64,000 bases of DNA from Vreelandella neptunia. GTDB taxonomy: Bacteria > Pseudomonadota > Gammaproteobacteria > Pseudomonadales > Halomonadaceae. Shown one piece after another: positions 23,481-32,341 of the stretch. The position numbers were made by a program, and so were the translations under genes. The notes below the pieces were generated by a model. That model ran no database searches. It was not told the origin of the DNA and worked only from the letters and a program-made list of their open reading frames with translations. The stretch covers positions 1 through 64,000 of the forward strand of contig NZ_CP140255.1 of NCBI RefSeq assembly GCF_034479615.1, read 5' to 3'. The number at the start of each line of letters is the position of its first letter. Position 1 is the stretch's first letter.

Positions 23481-23957
23481 TTATTGCACAATAAATTCGG
23501 TGAATAAAACTTCGCGCAAATCAAGCGGCGGCTGATTTTCCGTCAGCGGTACGTTCAGTCGATCAACAATCGCTTGCGCAAGTTGCTGCTTGCCTTCCGA
23601 AGAGGTCAGTTCATCAGCTTGCTTGCCAGATAGCAGCATCAACAAACGACTACGCACTTGGGGCATATGCTCTTCTAGAATGGCTTTACTCTCTTCATTA
23701 CCCACGCGCAGTGTCACGCCTGTATAGAGTAAGCGTGAGCCATAGCTGTCATCGGCAAGATTGACGGTAAAAGGTTCAATCTGCATAAAAATAGGCGTCT
23801 GGCGCTCCATCGCCTGCTGCATCTCTGCGTCTTCTGAACCGTCATCACGTTGATCCATAACCATATAAATAGCCGCTGCTGCTCCTGCTGAAGACAGCAA
23901 GACCAGGATAATCATTATCCAGAGCAGTTTTTTTGACCCGCCGCTTTTTTCTGCCAT
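23481..23957 (-). CDS. fliL: Flagellar basal-body protein FliL
   Basis: 158 aa, single-span membrane protein: SKKLLWIMIILVLLSSAGAA spans about residues 8-28. The periplasmic domain ends LREVLFTEFIVQ, the typical FliL terminus. It surrounds and supports the stator units (MotB, or the second MotB here). A 173-bp gap separates it from fliK, so a promoter may lie there; an AT-rich GCATAATAC segment is visible but not convincing. Confidence 0.93.
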   Translation of the reverse strand: MAEKSGGSKKLLWIMIILVLLSSAGAAAAIYMVMDQRDDGSEDAEMQQAMERQTPIFMQIEPFTVNLADDSYGSRLLYTGVTLRVGNEESKAILEEHMPQVRSRLLMLLSGKQADELTSSEGKQQLAQAIVDRLNVPLTENQPPLDLREVLFTEFIVQ

Positions 23958-24130
23958 TTGCGATTCCTGTGAACTCCATGCGTATCACTAGCAAAGTATT
24001 ATGCCAAAAGCTCATGCTGGTGATGAAATGAACAGGCTCACTTGGCAAGCCTATCTTTTGGTTTAGCTATTTCATTTGAGTACCTAAGCGCGTAGTACTA
24101 GAAAGATCATTCCAGTTCTGGCGCCGCTAC

Positions 24131-25609
24131 TTAAGCGTAAAGGTCTACACGCCCATCCAGTGTCAGCGAGCCACTTCCGGCGTTTTGGATAGGTGCTTCA
24201 TCCGAACCCATCTCGCCGTTGTCACTGCCTGCTGTAGCGCCGTGTTTGCCGCTTGATTGGGCAAAAGCTTGATCATTGGGGTCGCGCTGTTCGCCGACCG
24301 ACGTCTCACCTAGTGATATACCTTGCTCCGCCAGCGCTTCCCTTAGCTGGGGAATCGCCTGTTCGAGTACTTGTCTAACCTGGGCGTGGGCTGACAAAAA
24401 GTGTGCTTGAGCTCCCTGTTCACCAAACTTCAGGGAGATAGACAGTGGCCCTAGTTCTGCAGGGTTCAATTGCATCTGAACGTGCTGCTCGCCACCGCGC
24501 TGTGAAATCTGCACTAGCTGCTGGCTTAACTGCTGTGGCCAAGCGGGACTGGTGAGAGGTGTCGCTAAAGTAGTCGGTGTCGGCGTGACGGTGGGCGAAA
24601 AACCTTGAGTAGATTGCGATGTGGCTAACGGGCTGCTACCACTATTTAACAACATCCCGGTAAGTGAATGCTCACTACTAGGGCTTGTCTTCGAAGCCCC
24701 GTCTGTTGTTAATAGAGCGGCCATCAGGGCTTCGCTACTGATCTGGGGGGCTGCAGTGTGGGAGTTAATCTGCTGAGCTGAACTACCTGTGTTTATTTGA
24801 GAAAAGAAAGTATCAGGCTGTGCCCTTGGATCTCTTTGCATATCGGGGACAGGTGAGCGGATATTGGTTAGCTGAGCCGTCTCAACCGGTCGGGAGGGAG
24901 CGCTATTTTGCTGCCCTACTAAGACATTTAGTGCTGAGACAAGCTGCGCTGCTTCCGTTTGATTAATATCTAACTGATCAGCGATGATTTCCAGCGCTGC
25001 TGGAGCGATAGACTGCACAGGTCTACTCTTATCCATACTTAGAGACTGGAGGAGTGTTTTTAGTGCAGGTATATCGGCCAACTGAGCCGCTTCCGTTTGA
25101 CCGATATTTAACTGTTTGGCGATTGCTTCCACTGTTGCTGGGGCAACTGGCGATTCCAACTGCGCTACAGGACTACTTTCGGTAAAAGAAGCCATAAGTG
25201 CAAGGCGGCCAGCAATCTCGTTAAGAGGAGTCGAGGCTTGCCCACCATTTAGCCCTAGCGTGCCCGTGCTGATGTCTGAATTCGGCAGTTGAAGCTGAGC
25301 AAGAAGCTCAGAAAAATCGCTCTCATTGATATCAAGCCGTAGAGTTTCCAGAGCTGCGCTTAAATTTTCAATGTCGACTTCTAATCCTGCTGATGCAAGA
25401 GAACTGAGTGCATTGAGCGTCGTTTGCTCCTGTGGTGCCTGAGAGGCGCTAATTTCACTAAACCTGGAAGCAGATAAGCGCGAAGTATCAGACGCTTGTA
25501 ACAGCGCCTGGTGAAATAGGCCGTTGACTGGGTCTTGTCGGTTAAAAGCACCTGGAGACTGTGTCTGAGGTGAACCCTGGCTGACCGAAAGCAACTGGTG
25601 AATGTTCAT
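24131..25609 (-). CDS. fliK: Flagellar hook-length control protein FliK
   Basis: 492 aa. The long Gln/Ser/Pro-rich N-terminal region is low in conserved motifs, as usual for the FliK ruler. The C-terminal globular domain (about 355-470) has EQHVQMQLNPAELGPLSISL and QVRQVLEQAIPQLREALAEQ, which contact FlhB to switch export specificity. Two similar units in the ruler, AIAKQLNIGQTEAAQL and IIADQLDINQTEAAQL, are about 50 residues apart. A second FliK-like gene lies at 35066-36430. This copy, next to fliJ, is the orthodox one. Confidence 0.93.
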   Translation of the reverse strand: MNIHQLLSVSQGSPQTQSPGAFNRQDPVNGLFHQALLQASDTSRLSASRFSEISASQAPQEQTTLNALSSLASAGLEVDIENLSAALETLRLDINESDFSELLAQLQLPNSDISTGTLGLNGGQASTPLNEIAGRLALMASFTESSPVAQLESPVAPATVEAIAKQLNIGQTEAAQLADIPALKTLLQSLSMDKSRPVQSIAPAALEIIADQLDINQTEAAQLVSALNVLVGQQNSAPSRPVETAQLTNIRSPVPDMQRDPRAQPDTFFSQINTGSSAQQINSHTAAPQISSEALMAALLTTDGASKTSPSSEHSLTGMLLNSGSSPLATSQSTQGFSPTVTPTPTTLATPLTSPAWPQQLSQQLVQISQRGGEQHVQMQLNPAELGPLSISLKFGEQGAQAHFLSAHAQVRQVLEQAIPQLREALAEQGISLGETSVGEQRDPNDQAFAQSSGKHGATAGSDNGEMGSDEAPIQNAGSGSLTLDGRVDLYA

Positions 25610-25628
25610 ATTCAGTTCCCTGGCACCG

Positions 25629-26081
25629 CTAATGCGGAGTGTCGTTATGTTGACGAGCCGCGCGGCTTGTCACCAAATCATCATTAGTTTTTTGTTCCTG
25701 ACGCTCACTACGGCGATGCTCTTCTAATAGCCGACGTGACGCCAGTGTATCGTAGGACGAGAGCTTTCGCTGCTCTTGTTGCCAGTTCTTTTTACTCCGC
25801 TCAACGCTTGCCTGCTGAGAGGCTAACGCTTGTCGAGCGCGGCTTAGGGCCGCATCCAATGAGGCTAGGAACTGTTGATAGTTATACATAGTGGCAGGGT
25901 CAATGCCGTCGCGCATTGCTTTTTGCAAGCGTTCAGCGTACTCCGCTCGATAACTCAGCAGCGACTGAAGCTGAGCGATCGTTTGCTGTTCTGTTTGACG
26001 CTCTTGTGCCAGTATCTTGCCCGCTTGATCTCGGGCGCCTCTGGCTAGGTCGGTCAACATTTCGAGCTGTGATGTGCTCAT
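25629..26081 (-). CDS. fliJ: Flagellar export protein FliJ
   Basis: 150 aa and almost entirely coiled coil, rich in Gln, Arg and Ala. FliJ is the central stalk of the FliI ATPase ring and escorts chaperones to the gate. The start is set at 26081 because the ATG overlaps the fliI stop as ATGA; an upstream in-frame start at 26138 would add 19 residues that look unrelated. Typical pieces are [20 protein letters not shown] and [13 protein letters not shown]. Confidence 0.9.
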   Translation of the reverse strand: MSTSQLEMLTDLARGARDQAGKILAQERQTEQQTIAQLQSLLSYRAEYAERLQKAMRDGIDPATMYNYQQFLASLDAALSRARQALASQQASVERSKKNWQQEQRKLSSYDTLASRRLLEEHRRSERQEQKTNDDLVTSRAARQHNDTPH

Positions 26082-27472
26082 GTGCGCCCTCCTACCAGTG
26101 CGTGCAGCGCTTGGCGAGCCTCCGCAAGCGTTGCACACTCATCAATATTTTGTTGAAGGAAGTTTTCTAACGATGGAAAGCGTTTCACTGCCTCGTCGAG
26201 CTGTGGGTCATGACCAGGGCTGTAGGCCCCCACGCTAATAAGATCCCGGTTACGCTGGTAGCGTGAGAACAGTTGCTTGAAAACTCGCGCTTCTTGCAAC
26301 TGGTCGGGTGAAGCAATGGAGGTCATGGCACGACTAATTGAGGCTTCAATATCAATGGCCGGATAGTGACCGGCTTCCGCTAAGGTTCTCGACAGCACGA
26401 TGTGCCCGTCTAGAATGGCGCGAGCTGAATCGGCAATAGGATCCTGCTGGTCATCGCCCTCCGTTAGAACGGTATAAAATGCCGTAATGGAGCCGCCGCC
26501 ACGTTCAGCATTGCCTGCACGCTCTACTAATCCGGGTAGCTTGGCAAAAACTGAGGGTGGATAACCTTTGGTAGCGGGTGGCTCACCAATTGCCAGAGCA
26601 ATTTCCCGCTGCGCCATGGCATAGCGTGTTAGTGAGTCCATAATCAGCAAAACATCGCGACCTTCGTCGCGAAAACCTTCTGCCAAGCGCGTCGCATAAG
26701 CGGCACCTTGCAGACGCTGCAGTGGAGATGTGTCAGCAGGAGCGGCGACGACGACAGCGCGCCGTCGACCCTCAGGGCCCAAAATGTTATCGATAAAGTC
26801 CTGTACTTCCCGGCCCCGCTCGCCAATCAAGCCAACCACAATTACGTCAGCTTTGGTGTAGCGGGCCATCATGCCTAGCAGTACTGATTTACCTACCCCC
26901 GAACCTGCAAAGAGCCCCATTCGCTGACCTCGCCCTACGCAGAGCAGTGCATTAATAGCGCGAATGCCGACGTCAATTTGCGCATCAATTGGCGCGCGAG
27001 AAAGCGGATTGAGAGGCGGTGAGCTAAGCGTTGTTCGGGGTACCTCATCGACGCCCTCTCGATCATCAAGCGGATTGCCGTTGCCATCCAGTACCCGGCC
27101 CAACAGGCTCTCGCCCATAGGGAAGCGGCGGGCACTGTTGTTGCCGCTTTCATCCAGAGGGGCAACGCGAGCGCCAGGCATTAGCCCAATGACCTCTTCC
27201 AAAGGCATTAGGAAGAGCTTGTCACCAGAAAAGCCGACGACTTCCGCTTCGGCATGCCGATCACTGTCGGTCAAGCGACCGTCGCTGCCCGGCAATTCAA
27301 TCCGACAGGCACTTCCCACGGCTACGCGCAGCCCTACCACCTCAATTACCATCCCAGTCGCGCGAATAACGCGGCCGCTATTGCGGTAGCGAGGCAAGTG
27401 ACTGACACGTTGCTGTGTACGTCGCAATGCCTTATTCCAGCGATGTTGATGGGGACAGGTGGTATCTGCCAT
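26078..27472 (-). CDS. fliI: Flagellum-specific ATPase FliI
   Basis: 464 aa, related to the F1-ATPase beta subunit. The Walker A motif is [17 protein letters not shown], followed by [18 protein letters not shown] and a Walker B region [20 protein letters not shown]. It powers export with FliH and FliJ. The active-site segments all look intact. The ribosome site is weak, so coupling to fliH (12-nt gap) is likely. Confidence 0.96.
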   Translation of the reverse strand: MADTTCPHQHRWNKALRRTQQRVSHLPRYRNSGRVIRATGMVIEVVGLRVAVGSACRIELPGSDGRLTDSDRHAEAEVVGFSGDKLFLMPLEEVIGLMPGARVAPLDESGNNSARRFPMGESLLGRVLDGNGNPLDDREGVDEVPRTTLSSPPLNPLSRAPIDAQIDVGIRAINALLCVGRGQRMGLFAGSGVGKSVLLGMMARYTKADVIVVGLIGERGREVQDFIDNILGPEGRRRAVVVAAPADTSPLQRLQGAAYATRLAEGFRDEGRDVLLIMDSLTRYAMAQREIALAIGEPPATKGYPPSVFAKLPGLVERAGNAERGGGSITAFYTVLTEGDDQQDPIADSARAILDGHIVLSRTLAEAGHYPAIDIEASISRAMTSIASPDQLQEARVFKQLFSRYQRNRDLISVGAYSPGHDPQLDEAVKRFPSLENFLQQNIDECATLAEARQALHALVGGRT

Positions 27473-27483
27473 AGCGTATCCGC

Positions 27484-28257
27484 CTAGGATGAAGGAGCAT
27501 TAGAAGAAGGTGGGGAGTTGAGGCTACGTTTGCGCGATTGGGTTTGGATGGCATGCCAGCGGCTTTCAAAGGTAGCGTCAATTTCACCCTGGGCACTGGT
27601 TACCCGGCAGCCGCCACGGGCAAGCTGGTCATCTGGCTGCAGCTTCCAGTTGGCGGCCCTGAGTTCATTGCCTAAGTGCTCTTCTACGAGAGCGTGATCA
27701 TCGGGGTTGAGCCAAAGCCGCTGCTGGCCTACCAAGGGTGGCTCGGTGTGCAGTAGCTCGCGGACGATGGCCAAAATTTGTTCAGGTGCCTCCTGCAGGG
27801 CATCACTAGCCAGCTGTTTGCCAGTGGCTAGTGCTAACTCGACCAAGTCGTAGGCGATGGTGTCATCAAGGCGTTCAAGCGCGTCCGAAAACTGTTTGGC
27901 TAGAGTTTCCAGTGGCGCCAACGTCTTGCGGATTTGTGCTTCTAACTCAGTTTTTGCCTGTTCGGCAGCTTCCTCTAAACCCTTTTCAAGCCCCTCTTTG
28001 TGACCCTGATCAAAGCCAGCGTCATAGCCCTCTTTCTCGGCTTGCTGGCGAATACGCTCATAAAGTGCCTGGCGTTCACTCTCTTCACGCTGGCGTGCCA
28101 GCTCGGCCGCTTTTTGTGCTGCCTGTACTTTACGCTGGTGAGCCGTTGGCACCTCGCCCTCAGGGGCGTGGTTACTCTGCGTGGTTGCCAGCTCATCCAT
28201 TTGCCAGCGACGCCAATCCCCGTGGCGATCAAATTTCGGCGAATGAGTATTAGACAT
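27484..28257 (-). CDS. fliH: Flagellar assembly protein FliH
   Basis: 257 aa from the ATG at 28257, which overlaps the fliG stop; the in-frame start at 28290 is less likely. FliH binds and restrains FliI and docks it to FliN. The middle has the Gly-repeat helix of the family ([20 protein letters not shown], with repeated GxxxG), and the C-terminal part resembles the V-ATPase E subunit ([20 protein letters not shown]). Confidence 0.93.
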   Translation of the reverse strand: MSNTHSPKFDRHGDWRRWQMDELATTQSNHAPEGEVPTAHQRKVQAAQKAAELARQREESERQALYERIRQQAEKEGYDAGFDQGHKEGLEKGLEEAAEQAKTELEAQIRKTLAPLETLAKQFSDALERLDDTIAYDLVELALATGKQLASDALQEAPEQILAIVRELLHTEPPLVGQQRLWLNPDDHALVEEHLGNELRAANWKLQPDDQLARGGCRVTSAQGEIDATFESRWHAIQTQSRKRSLNSPPSSNAPSS

Positions 28258-29263
28258 ACTCGTCGTCTCCACCTGCCAGGACGATTTCACCCGAATCAGC
28301 TAAACGCCTTACGACCTGCAAAATGGCTTTTTGCTCGGTTTCCACCTGAGAGACGCGGATTGGGCCGCGGGCTTCCATGTCTTCGCGAACCAAGTCGGCA
28401 GCGCGCTGTGACATATTGCGCAGGAATTTGTCCACCAAGGCGTCCTGAGCCCCTTTGAGTGCTACCACCAACGAGTTGGTATCGACTTCTTGCAGAACCA
28501 TTTGAATAGCGCGGTTGTCGAGATCCAGCAGATTCTCGAACAGGAACATTTCATCGATAATTTTCTGAGCCAAATCTTCGCTGTGCGCACGCACGGTCTC
28601 GATAGCGGTCTCCTCTTGGGAGGAGTTCATCAGGTTGAGGATCTCAGCAGCCGTTCTTACGCCGCCCATTTTGCTGCGCTTGAGGTTCTGGCCGTCCAGC
28701 ATGCTGGTGAGCACTTCGGTTAGCTCTTGCAGTGCGGCGGGCTGAACACCGCTGAAAGTAGCGATACGAAGAACTACGTCATTGCGCAGTTTTTCCTCGA
28801 ATAGCTCCAGGATATCGGAGGCTTGATGGCGATCCAGATGCACTAGAATCGTAGCGATAATTTGCGGATGCTCGTCGCGAATGAGTTCGGCCACCATGGA
28901 GGCTTCCATGAGGTTAAGCGCGTCAATGCCTGAATTATTGCCAGTGGTCTCTAGTATATCTTCAATTAGACTCGACGCGCGTTCGCTGCCCAGCGCTTTG
29001 GTCAGCACTGAGCGAATGTGCTCGCTGGAGTTAAGGTTAAGCGCTACAAACTCTTCGGTCTCTTTATGGAATGCTTCGAGCACGGCCTTCATGTCGTCAT
29101 GGGAGACCTGGTTCAGTCGAGCCATCTCCATACTAATTTCTTGCACTTCATTAGCTCCGAGGTACTTAAACACCTCGGCGGCACTGTCTTCATCGAGTGC
29201 AAGCAATAAGATGGCGCTCTTGCGAGCCCCGCTCATTCCAGCAATTGAACTACTCATTGGCAT
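28250..29263 (-). CDS. fliG: Flagellar motor switch protein FliG
   Basis: 337 aa, typical length. The N-terminal domain (KSAILLLALDEDSAAEVFKY) binds FliF. The middle EHPQIIATILVHLDRHQASD carries the conserved EHPQ motif that contacts FliM. The C-terminal torque helix includes VREDMEARGPIRVSQVETEQ, with charged residues that interact with MotA. It overlaps fliF at its start and fliH at its stop. Confidence 0.96.
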   Translation of the reverse strand: MPMSSSIAGMSGARKSAILLLALDEDSAAEVFKYLGANEVQEISMEMARLNQVSHDDMKAVLEAFHKETEEFVALNLNSSEHIRSVLTKALGSERASSLIEDILETTGNNSGIDALNLMEASMVAELIRDEHPQIIATILVHLDRHQASDILELFEEKLRNDVVLRIATFSGVQPAALQELTEVLTSMLDGQNLKRSKMGGVRTAAEILNLMNSSQEETAIETVRAHSEDLAQKIIDEMFLFENLLDLDNRAIQMVLQEVDTNSLVVALKGAQDALVDKFLRNMSQRAADLVREDMEARGPIRVSQVETEQKAILQVVRRLADSGEIVLAGGDDEYV

Positions 29264-31040
29264 GCATCCAGCTACGAATGATCATCGCGACCATGCGGGG
29301 GTCTTCTTGAGCCATTTCACGCAGGTCATTGAGGTTATGCTCATAGAGTGAGGTCTTACGCCGACGCTTCGGTTTGGCGTAGGTCTCATCGCTCTCGCCT
29401 ATTGACTCTTCGTTCTCTTCGTCGTCATCTTCGCCGCCTACGCTGGCGGCCAGCGTGCCGCCAGGCGCCGATGTCGCCATAACCGGTGTTTGGGTATAGC
29501 GCTTAATTAAGGGGCGTAAAATTAGCAAGTAGAGCAATAGAATCGCTAGCGCCACCAGTAGGTAGCGACCCACTTTGCCAGCAAGTGAAAGAACGCTGGG
29601 GTCTTTCCACCACTCGACCTCTGCGGTTTCCTCAGTACTACGCGCGAAGGGAGAGTTAACGACTTCAACTTCATCGCCGCGCAGTTGTGAGAAGCCCATG
29701 GCTTGACGAACCAGGCGCTCGATCTGAGCAACTTCTTCATCGGTAAGCGCAACGTCGACCCACTCGCCTTCATCGTTCATTTCCGAGCGGTAGTTTACAA
29801 CCACTGCGGCGGATAGCCGCTCTATCTGGCCAAGGCGGTGCTGGACATGCTCAATACTGCGATCAACTTCATAGTTGATCACGTCATCTTGACGCAAGTT
29901 GCGCAACGCTTCAGGGGGCAGATCCTCTTGCTGGTTGGCTTCCTCTTCCTCGCCTTCTGGCTGGTTGATGGGGGAGGGTAGTGTGCCCGGCGGCGTGTTG
30001 CTCAGCGCGCCTGGAATACCGGTGGCCAATGGGTCTTCACCGTCAAAGGTGAGGCTCAACTGACGGCTACGAACGGCTGCTTCGTTGGGAGGCTGATTGG
30101 GTCCGTAGCGTTCAGAGGTCTGCTCGCGCCGAGAGAAGTCGATTTGCGCTGCAACCTGGGCGCGCACGTTATCGCGACCCAGAATGGGCGTTAGAATATG
30201 CTCAATTCGCTGCTGGTAAGAGCGTTCGACTTCGACAATATATTCAAGCTGTGAACCATCAAGGTCATTGCCGTTGCTCGTTTCGGCAGACAGTAGTCGG
30301 CCATCCTGATTAACCACCGTGACATCTTCAGCGGCTAGCTCAGGCACGCTACCCGAGACCATATGTACGATCGCGCTGACTTGACCTTCGCCCAAAATGC
30401 GGCCAGGTAAAAGGGTCAGCACAACGGATGCCTTAGCGGGCTCGCGATCCCGAATAAATACCGATGGCTTGGCCATGGATAGGTGAACCCTCACACTTTC
30501 AACCGGCCCAAGCGATTCAATGGAACGCGCAAGCTCGCCTTCCAGCCCCCGCTGATAATTAATCTGCTCAGCGAACTGGCTAATTCCAAATGCTTGGCTA
30601 TCCATCAGCTCCAGGCCAAGATTGCCACCGCGGGGCAGGCCCTGTTCAGCAAGCTGTAAACGTAGCGTGTGGACTTGGTCGCTAGGCACCATTAGCGCTT
30701 GGCCGTTTTGGCTGAACTGGTAAGGGACACCGCGGGTATCAAGCTCACTAATGATGCTACCACCATCAGCTTCGCTTAAGTTGCTGTAAAGCACGCGGTA
30801 CTCAGGACTGCTGGCCCACATAAAGAGAGCCGCCACAATAGCAATTGAGGCGGCACCTGCGATAAGCAGTGCAACTAGCGGATTGCCACGCAGCTGTTTC
30901 AGCGTACGCTCAACAGCTGAGCCGCTGGTGTTACGTTCGGTGTTTTCACTACCTGTGCTTCCACTATTGATATTTCCACTGCGGGGAGCGGCTTGATTCG
31001 TACTATTTTGACGGCCTGCCGTTGCACCGGTTTCGCTCAT
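29250..31040 (-). CDS. fliF: Flagellar MS-ring protein FliF
   Basis: 596 aa. The start is set at the ATG at 31040 because a strong ribosome site (GGAGGG) lies 4 nt before it; the ORF can extend to a TTG at 31118 that lacks one. The first membrane span is about residues 55-76 (LVALLIAGAASIAIVAALFM) and the second is near VGRYLLVALAILLLYLLIL. The ring-building motifs YRVLYSNLSEADGGSI and GNLGLELMDSQAFGISQFAE are present. The C-terminal tail (YEHNLNDLREMAQEDPRMVA) binds FliG. It heads the fliFGHIJK operon. Confidence 0.95.
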   Translation of the reverse strand: MSETGATAGRQNSTNQAAPRSGNINSGSTGSENTERNTSGSAVERTLKQLRGNPLVALLIAGAASIAIVAALFMWASSPEYRVLYSNLSEADGGSIISELDTRGVPYQFSQNGQALMVPSDQVHTLRLQLAEQGLPRGGNLGLELMDSQAFGISQFAEQINYQRGLEGELARSIESLGPVESVRVHLSMAKPSVFIRDREPAKASVVLTLLPGRILGEGQVSAIVHMVSGSVPELAAEDVTVVNQDGRLLSAETSNGNDLDGSQLEYIVEVERSYQQRIEHILTPILGRDNVRAQVAAQIDFSRREQTSERYGPNQPPNEAAVRSRQLSLTFDGEDPLATGIPGALSNTPPGTLPSPINQPEGEEEEANQQEDLPPEALRNLRQDDVINYEVDRSIEHVQHRLGQIERLSAAVVVNYRSEMNDEGEWVDVALTDEEVAQIERLVRQAMGFSQLRGDEVEVVNSPFARSTEETAEVEWWKDPSVLSLAGKVGRYLLVALAILLLYLLILRPLIKRYTQTPVMATSAPGGTLAASVGGEDDDEENEESIGESDETYAKPKRRRKTSLYEHNLNDLREMAQEDPRMVAMIIRSWMHANE

Positions 31041-31184
31041 GCGACCCTCCAGAGGGGCAGGCAAAACTGGTGTCGGCCCAGGCGCATCACCAAAGAAGGC
31101 ATAGGCTATATCCGTCAATCGCGGTTATCCGCCAAAAAGATGAGGCGGAATTGTGATGACAGCCATTATCCGGTGACTAGTCGA

Positions 31185-31217
31185 GCATAAAGGAACGATA
31201 AGCTTCGTTTTTTATGC
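31185..31217. promoter_or_regulatory. Inverted repeat in the fliE/fliF divergent region
   Basis: GCATAAAGGAACGA and TCGTTTTTTATGC form an interrupted palindrome around TAAGCT, with one bulge and one mismatch. It lies between divergent fliF (ATG at 31040) and fliE (31296). In enterics this region is controlled by FlhD4C2, which binds palindromic AT-rich boxes, so this is a candidate operator. No sigma-28 site was seen here. Confidence 0.4.
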
Positions 31218-31295
31218 GCAATTGTCCGTATGAGGAGTGGCGCTTTGGTGTTAGGCTTTTTTCATTAGATATTTTTTGCGAATTGAGGTGAATAT

Positions 31296-31628
31296 ATGAG
31301 TGCCCCCGCAATACAGGCTGCGCTACAGCAGATGCAAGGCATGGCGACTCAGGCGTCTTCCACGCAGTCCTTCAGCAGTGCTCAGGCGTCAGCTGTTGTT
31401 GGGCACGGTGGTTTTGGCGGTGAGTTGCAGGCTTCGATTCAGCGCATTAACCGGCTTCAGCAGACGGCTAACAGTCAGGCAATGGCATTTCAGGCGGGGG
31501 ATCCTAATTTGCAGCTTAATGACGTGATGGCTGACATGCAGAAATCCAGCGTTGCGTTTCAAATGGGGCTTCAGGTTCGCAACCGTCTGGTTTCTGCATA
31601 TCGTGATGTTATGAATATGCAAGTTTAG
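31296..31628 (+). CDS. fliE: Hook-basal body adapter FliE
   Basis: 110 aa, standard length. FliE joins the MS-ring to the rod. The C-terminal half has the conserved DPNLQLNDVMADMQKSSVAF and VRNRLVSAYRDVMNMQV. The N-terminal half is Gln/Ser-rich. GAGG lies about 10 nt before the ATG. It is transcribed divergently from fliF, as in enterics, and convergently with the flaG-like gene 17 bp away. Confidence 0.95.
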   Translation: MSAPAIQAALQQMQGMATQASSTQSFSSAQASAVVGHGGFGGELQASIQRINRLQQTANSQAMAFQAGDPNLQLNDVMADMQKSSVAFQMGLQVRNRLVSAYRDVMNMQV

Positions 31629-31645
31629 GGTTTCTATATCACGCA

Positions 31646-32011
31646 TTAAGCTTCAATTGAGATGATTCGACCCTGCATTTCTTCAAGTCGCTCGGCAATT
31701 TTGAGCACTTCTTCTGCTGGGATCTGGCGTATCACGTCGCCAGATTCTCTGTCAACGACTCGCGTAATCACGCGTGACGTTTCCTCGCTTAACTCGAACT
31801 CTAAGCCTCGTGGCCGCATTGTCTCGTTAATTCTCTGAATGGGCTTGACGAGTTCTTCGGCTGATATTTCCTGTTCATTAGTGTCTGTTTTTTTAATTTG
31901 AGTGTTAGCTGTTGCTAGCTGAGCTAGGGTGTTTTCGAGTCGTTGGCTAGGGTTTAAGTGGGCTAGGCCTGATGACTGTAGCGTTGTCGCTTCGGTGGGT
32001 AGTGAACTCAT
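31646..32011 (-). CDS. flaG: FlaG-family flagellar protein
   Basis: 121 aa from the ATG at 32011. The C-terminal LEFELSEETSRVITRVVDRE and SGDVIRQIPAEEVLKIAERL are the signature of the FlaG family, whose members affect flagellar filament length or stability in Pseudomonas, Aeromonas and Campylobacter. In those species flaG usually sits next to flagellin and fliD. Here both are missing from the window and only a good sigma-28 promoter (32121-32147) accompanies it. Confidence 0.88.
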   Translation of the reverse strand: MSSLPTEATTLQSSGLAHLNPSQRLENTLAQLATANTQIKKTDTNEQEISAEELVKPIQRINETMRPRGLEFELSEETSRVITRVVDRESGDVIRQIPAEEVLKIAERLEEMQGRIISIEA

Positions 32012-32120
32012 GGGGCACGTTCCTCCTCTAGGATCAGCTCTGGCGGCCAATTAGTGGTGCAACAGCAGGAGCGGCAGCCATAGCTCGGAATTTTACTTAT
32101 CAATAAACGTTTCTATTCCA

Positions 32121-32147
32121 ATATCGGCAGTTAGCTAAAAAACTTTA
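32121..32147 (-). promoter_or_regulatory. Sigma-28 promoter for the flaG-like gene
   Basis: Read on the minus strand, TAAAGTTT, 11 nt, GCCGATAT matches the sigma-28 consensus in all but the last base. It lies about 110 nt upstream of the start codon. The rest of the 330-bp gap at 32012-32341 holds no visible gene. Confidence 0.88.
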
Positions 32148-32341
32148 CGCTTGCCAGCGTGACGTTGTGTTTTCTGGTTCTTGGGAGTATCGGCTATATG
32201 ACCTTATCACTCTGTTTGCTATGACTTGCCTAATAAGTATGAAAATGGTGTCTTTTTGTGCATGCGACACGCGGTTGGCATCTGATATGCTTCTCTACTT
32301 TGCGGTGAGCTAATTAACGCATAAGAGTAAGCGAGGCGAGA

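Noticed and set aside
23958..24130. Sigma-28-like TAAACCAA-N11-GCCAAGTG upstream of fliL
   Set aside because: The -10 half matches poorly (GCCAAG instead of GCCGAT), and fliL is expected to be class II.
31041..31118. Extended N-terminus of FliF from the TTG at 31118
   Set aside because: No ribosome site precedes the TTG, whereas GGAGGG lies directly before the ATG at 31040, and the extra residues are low-complexity.
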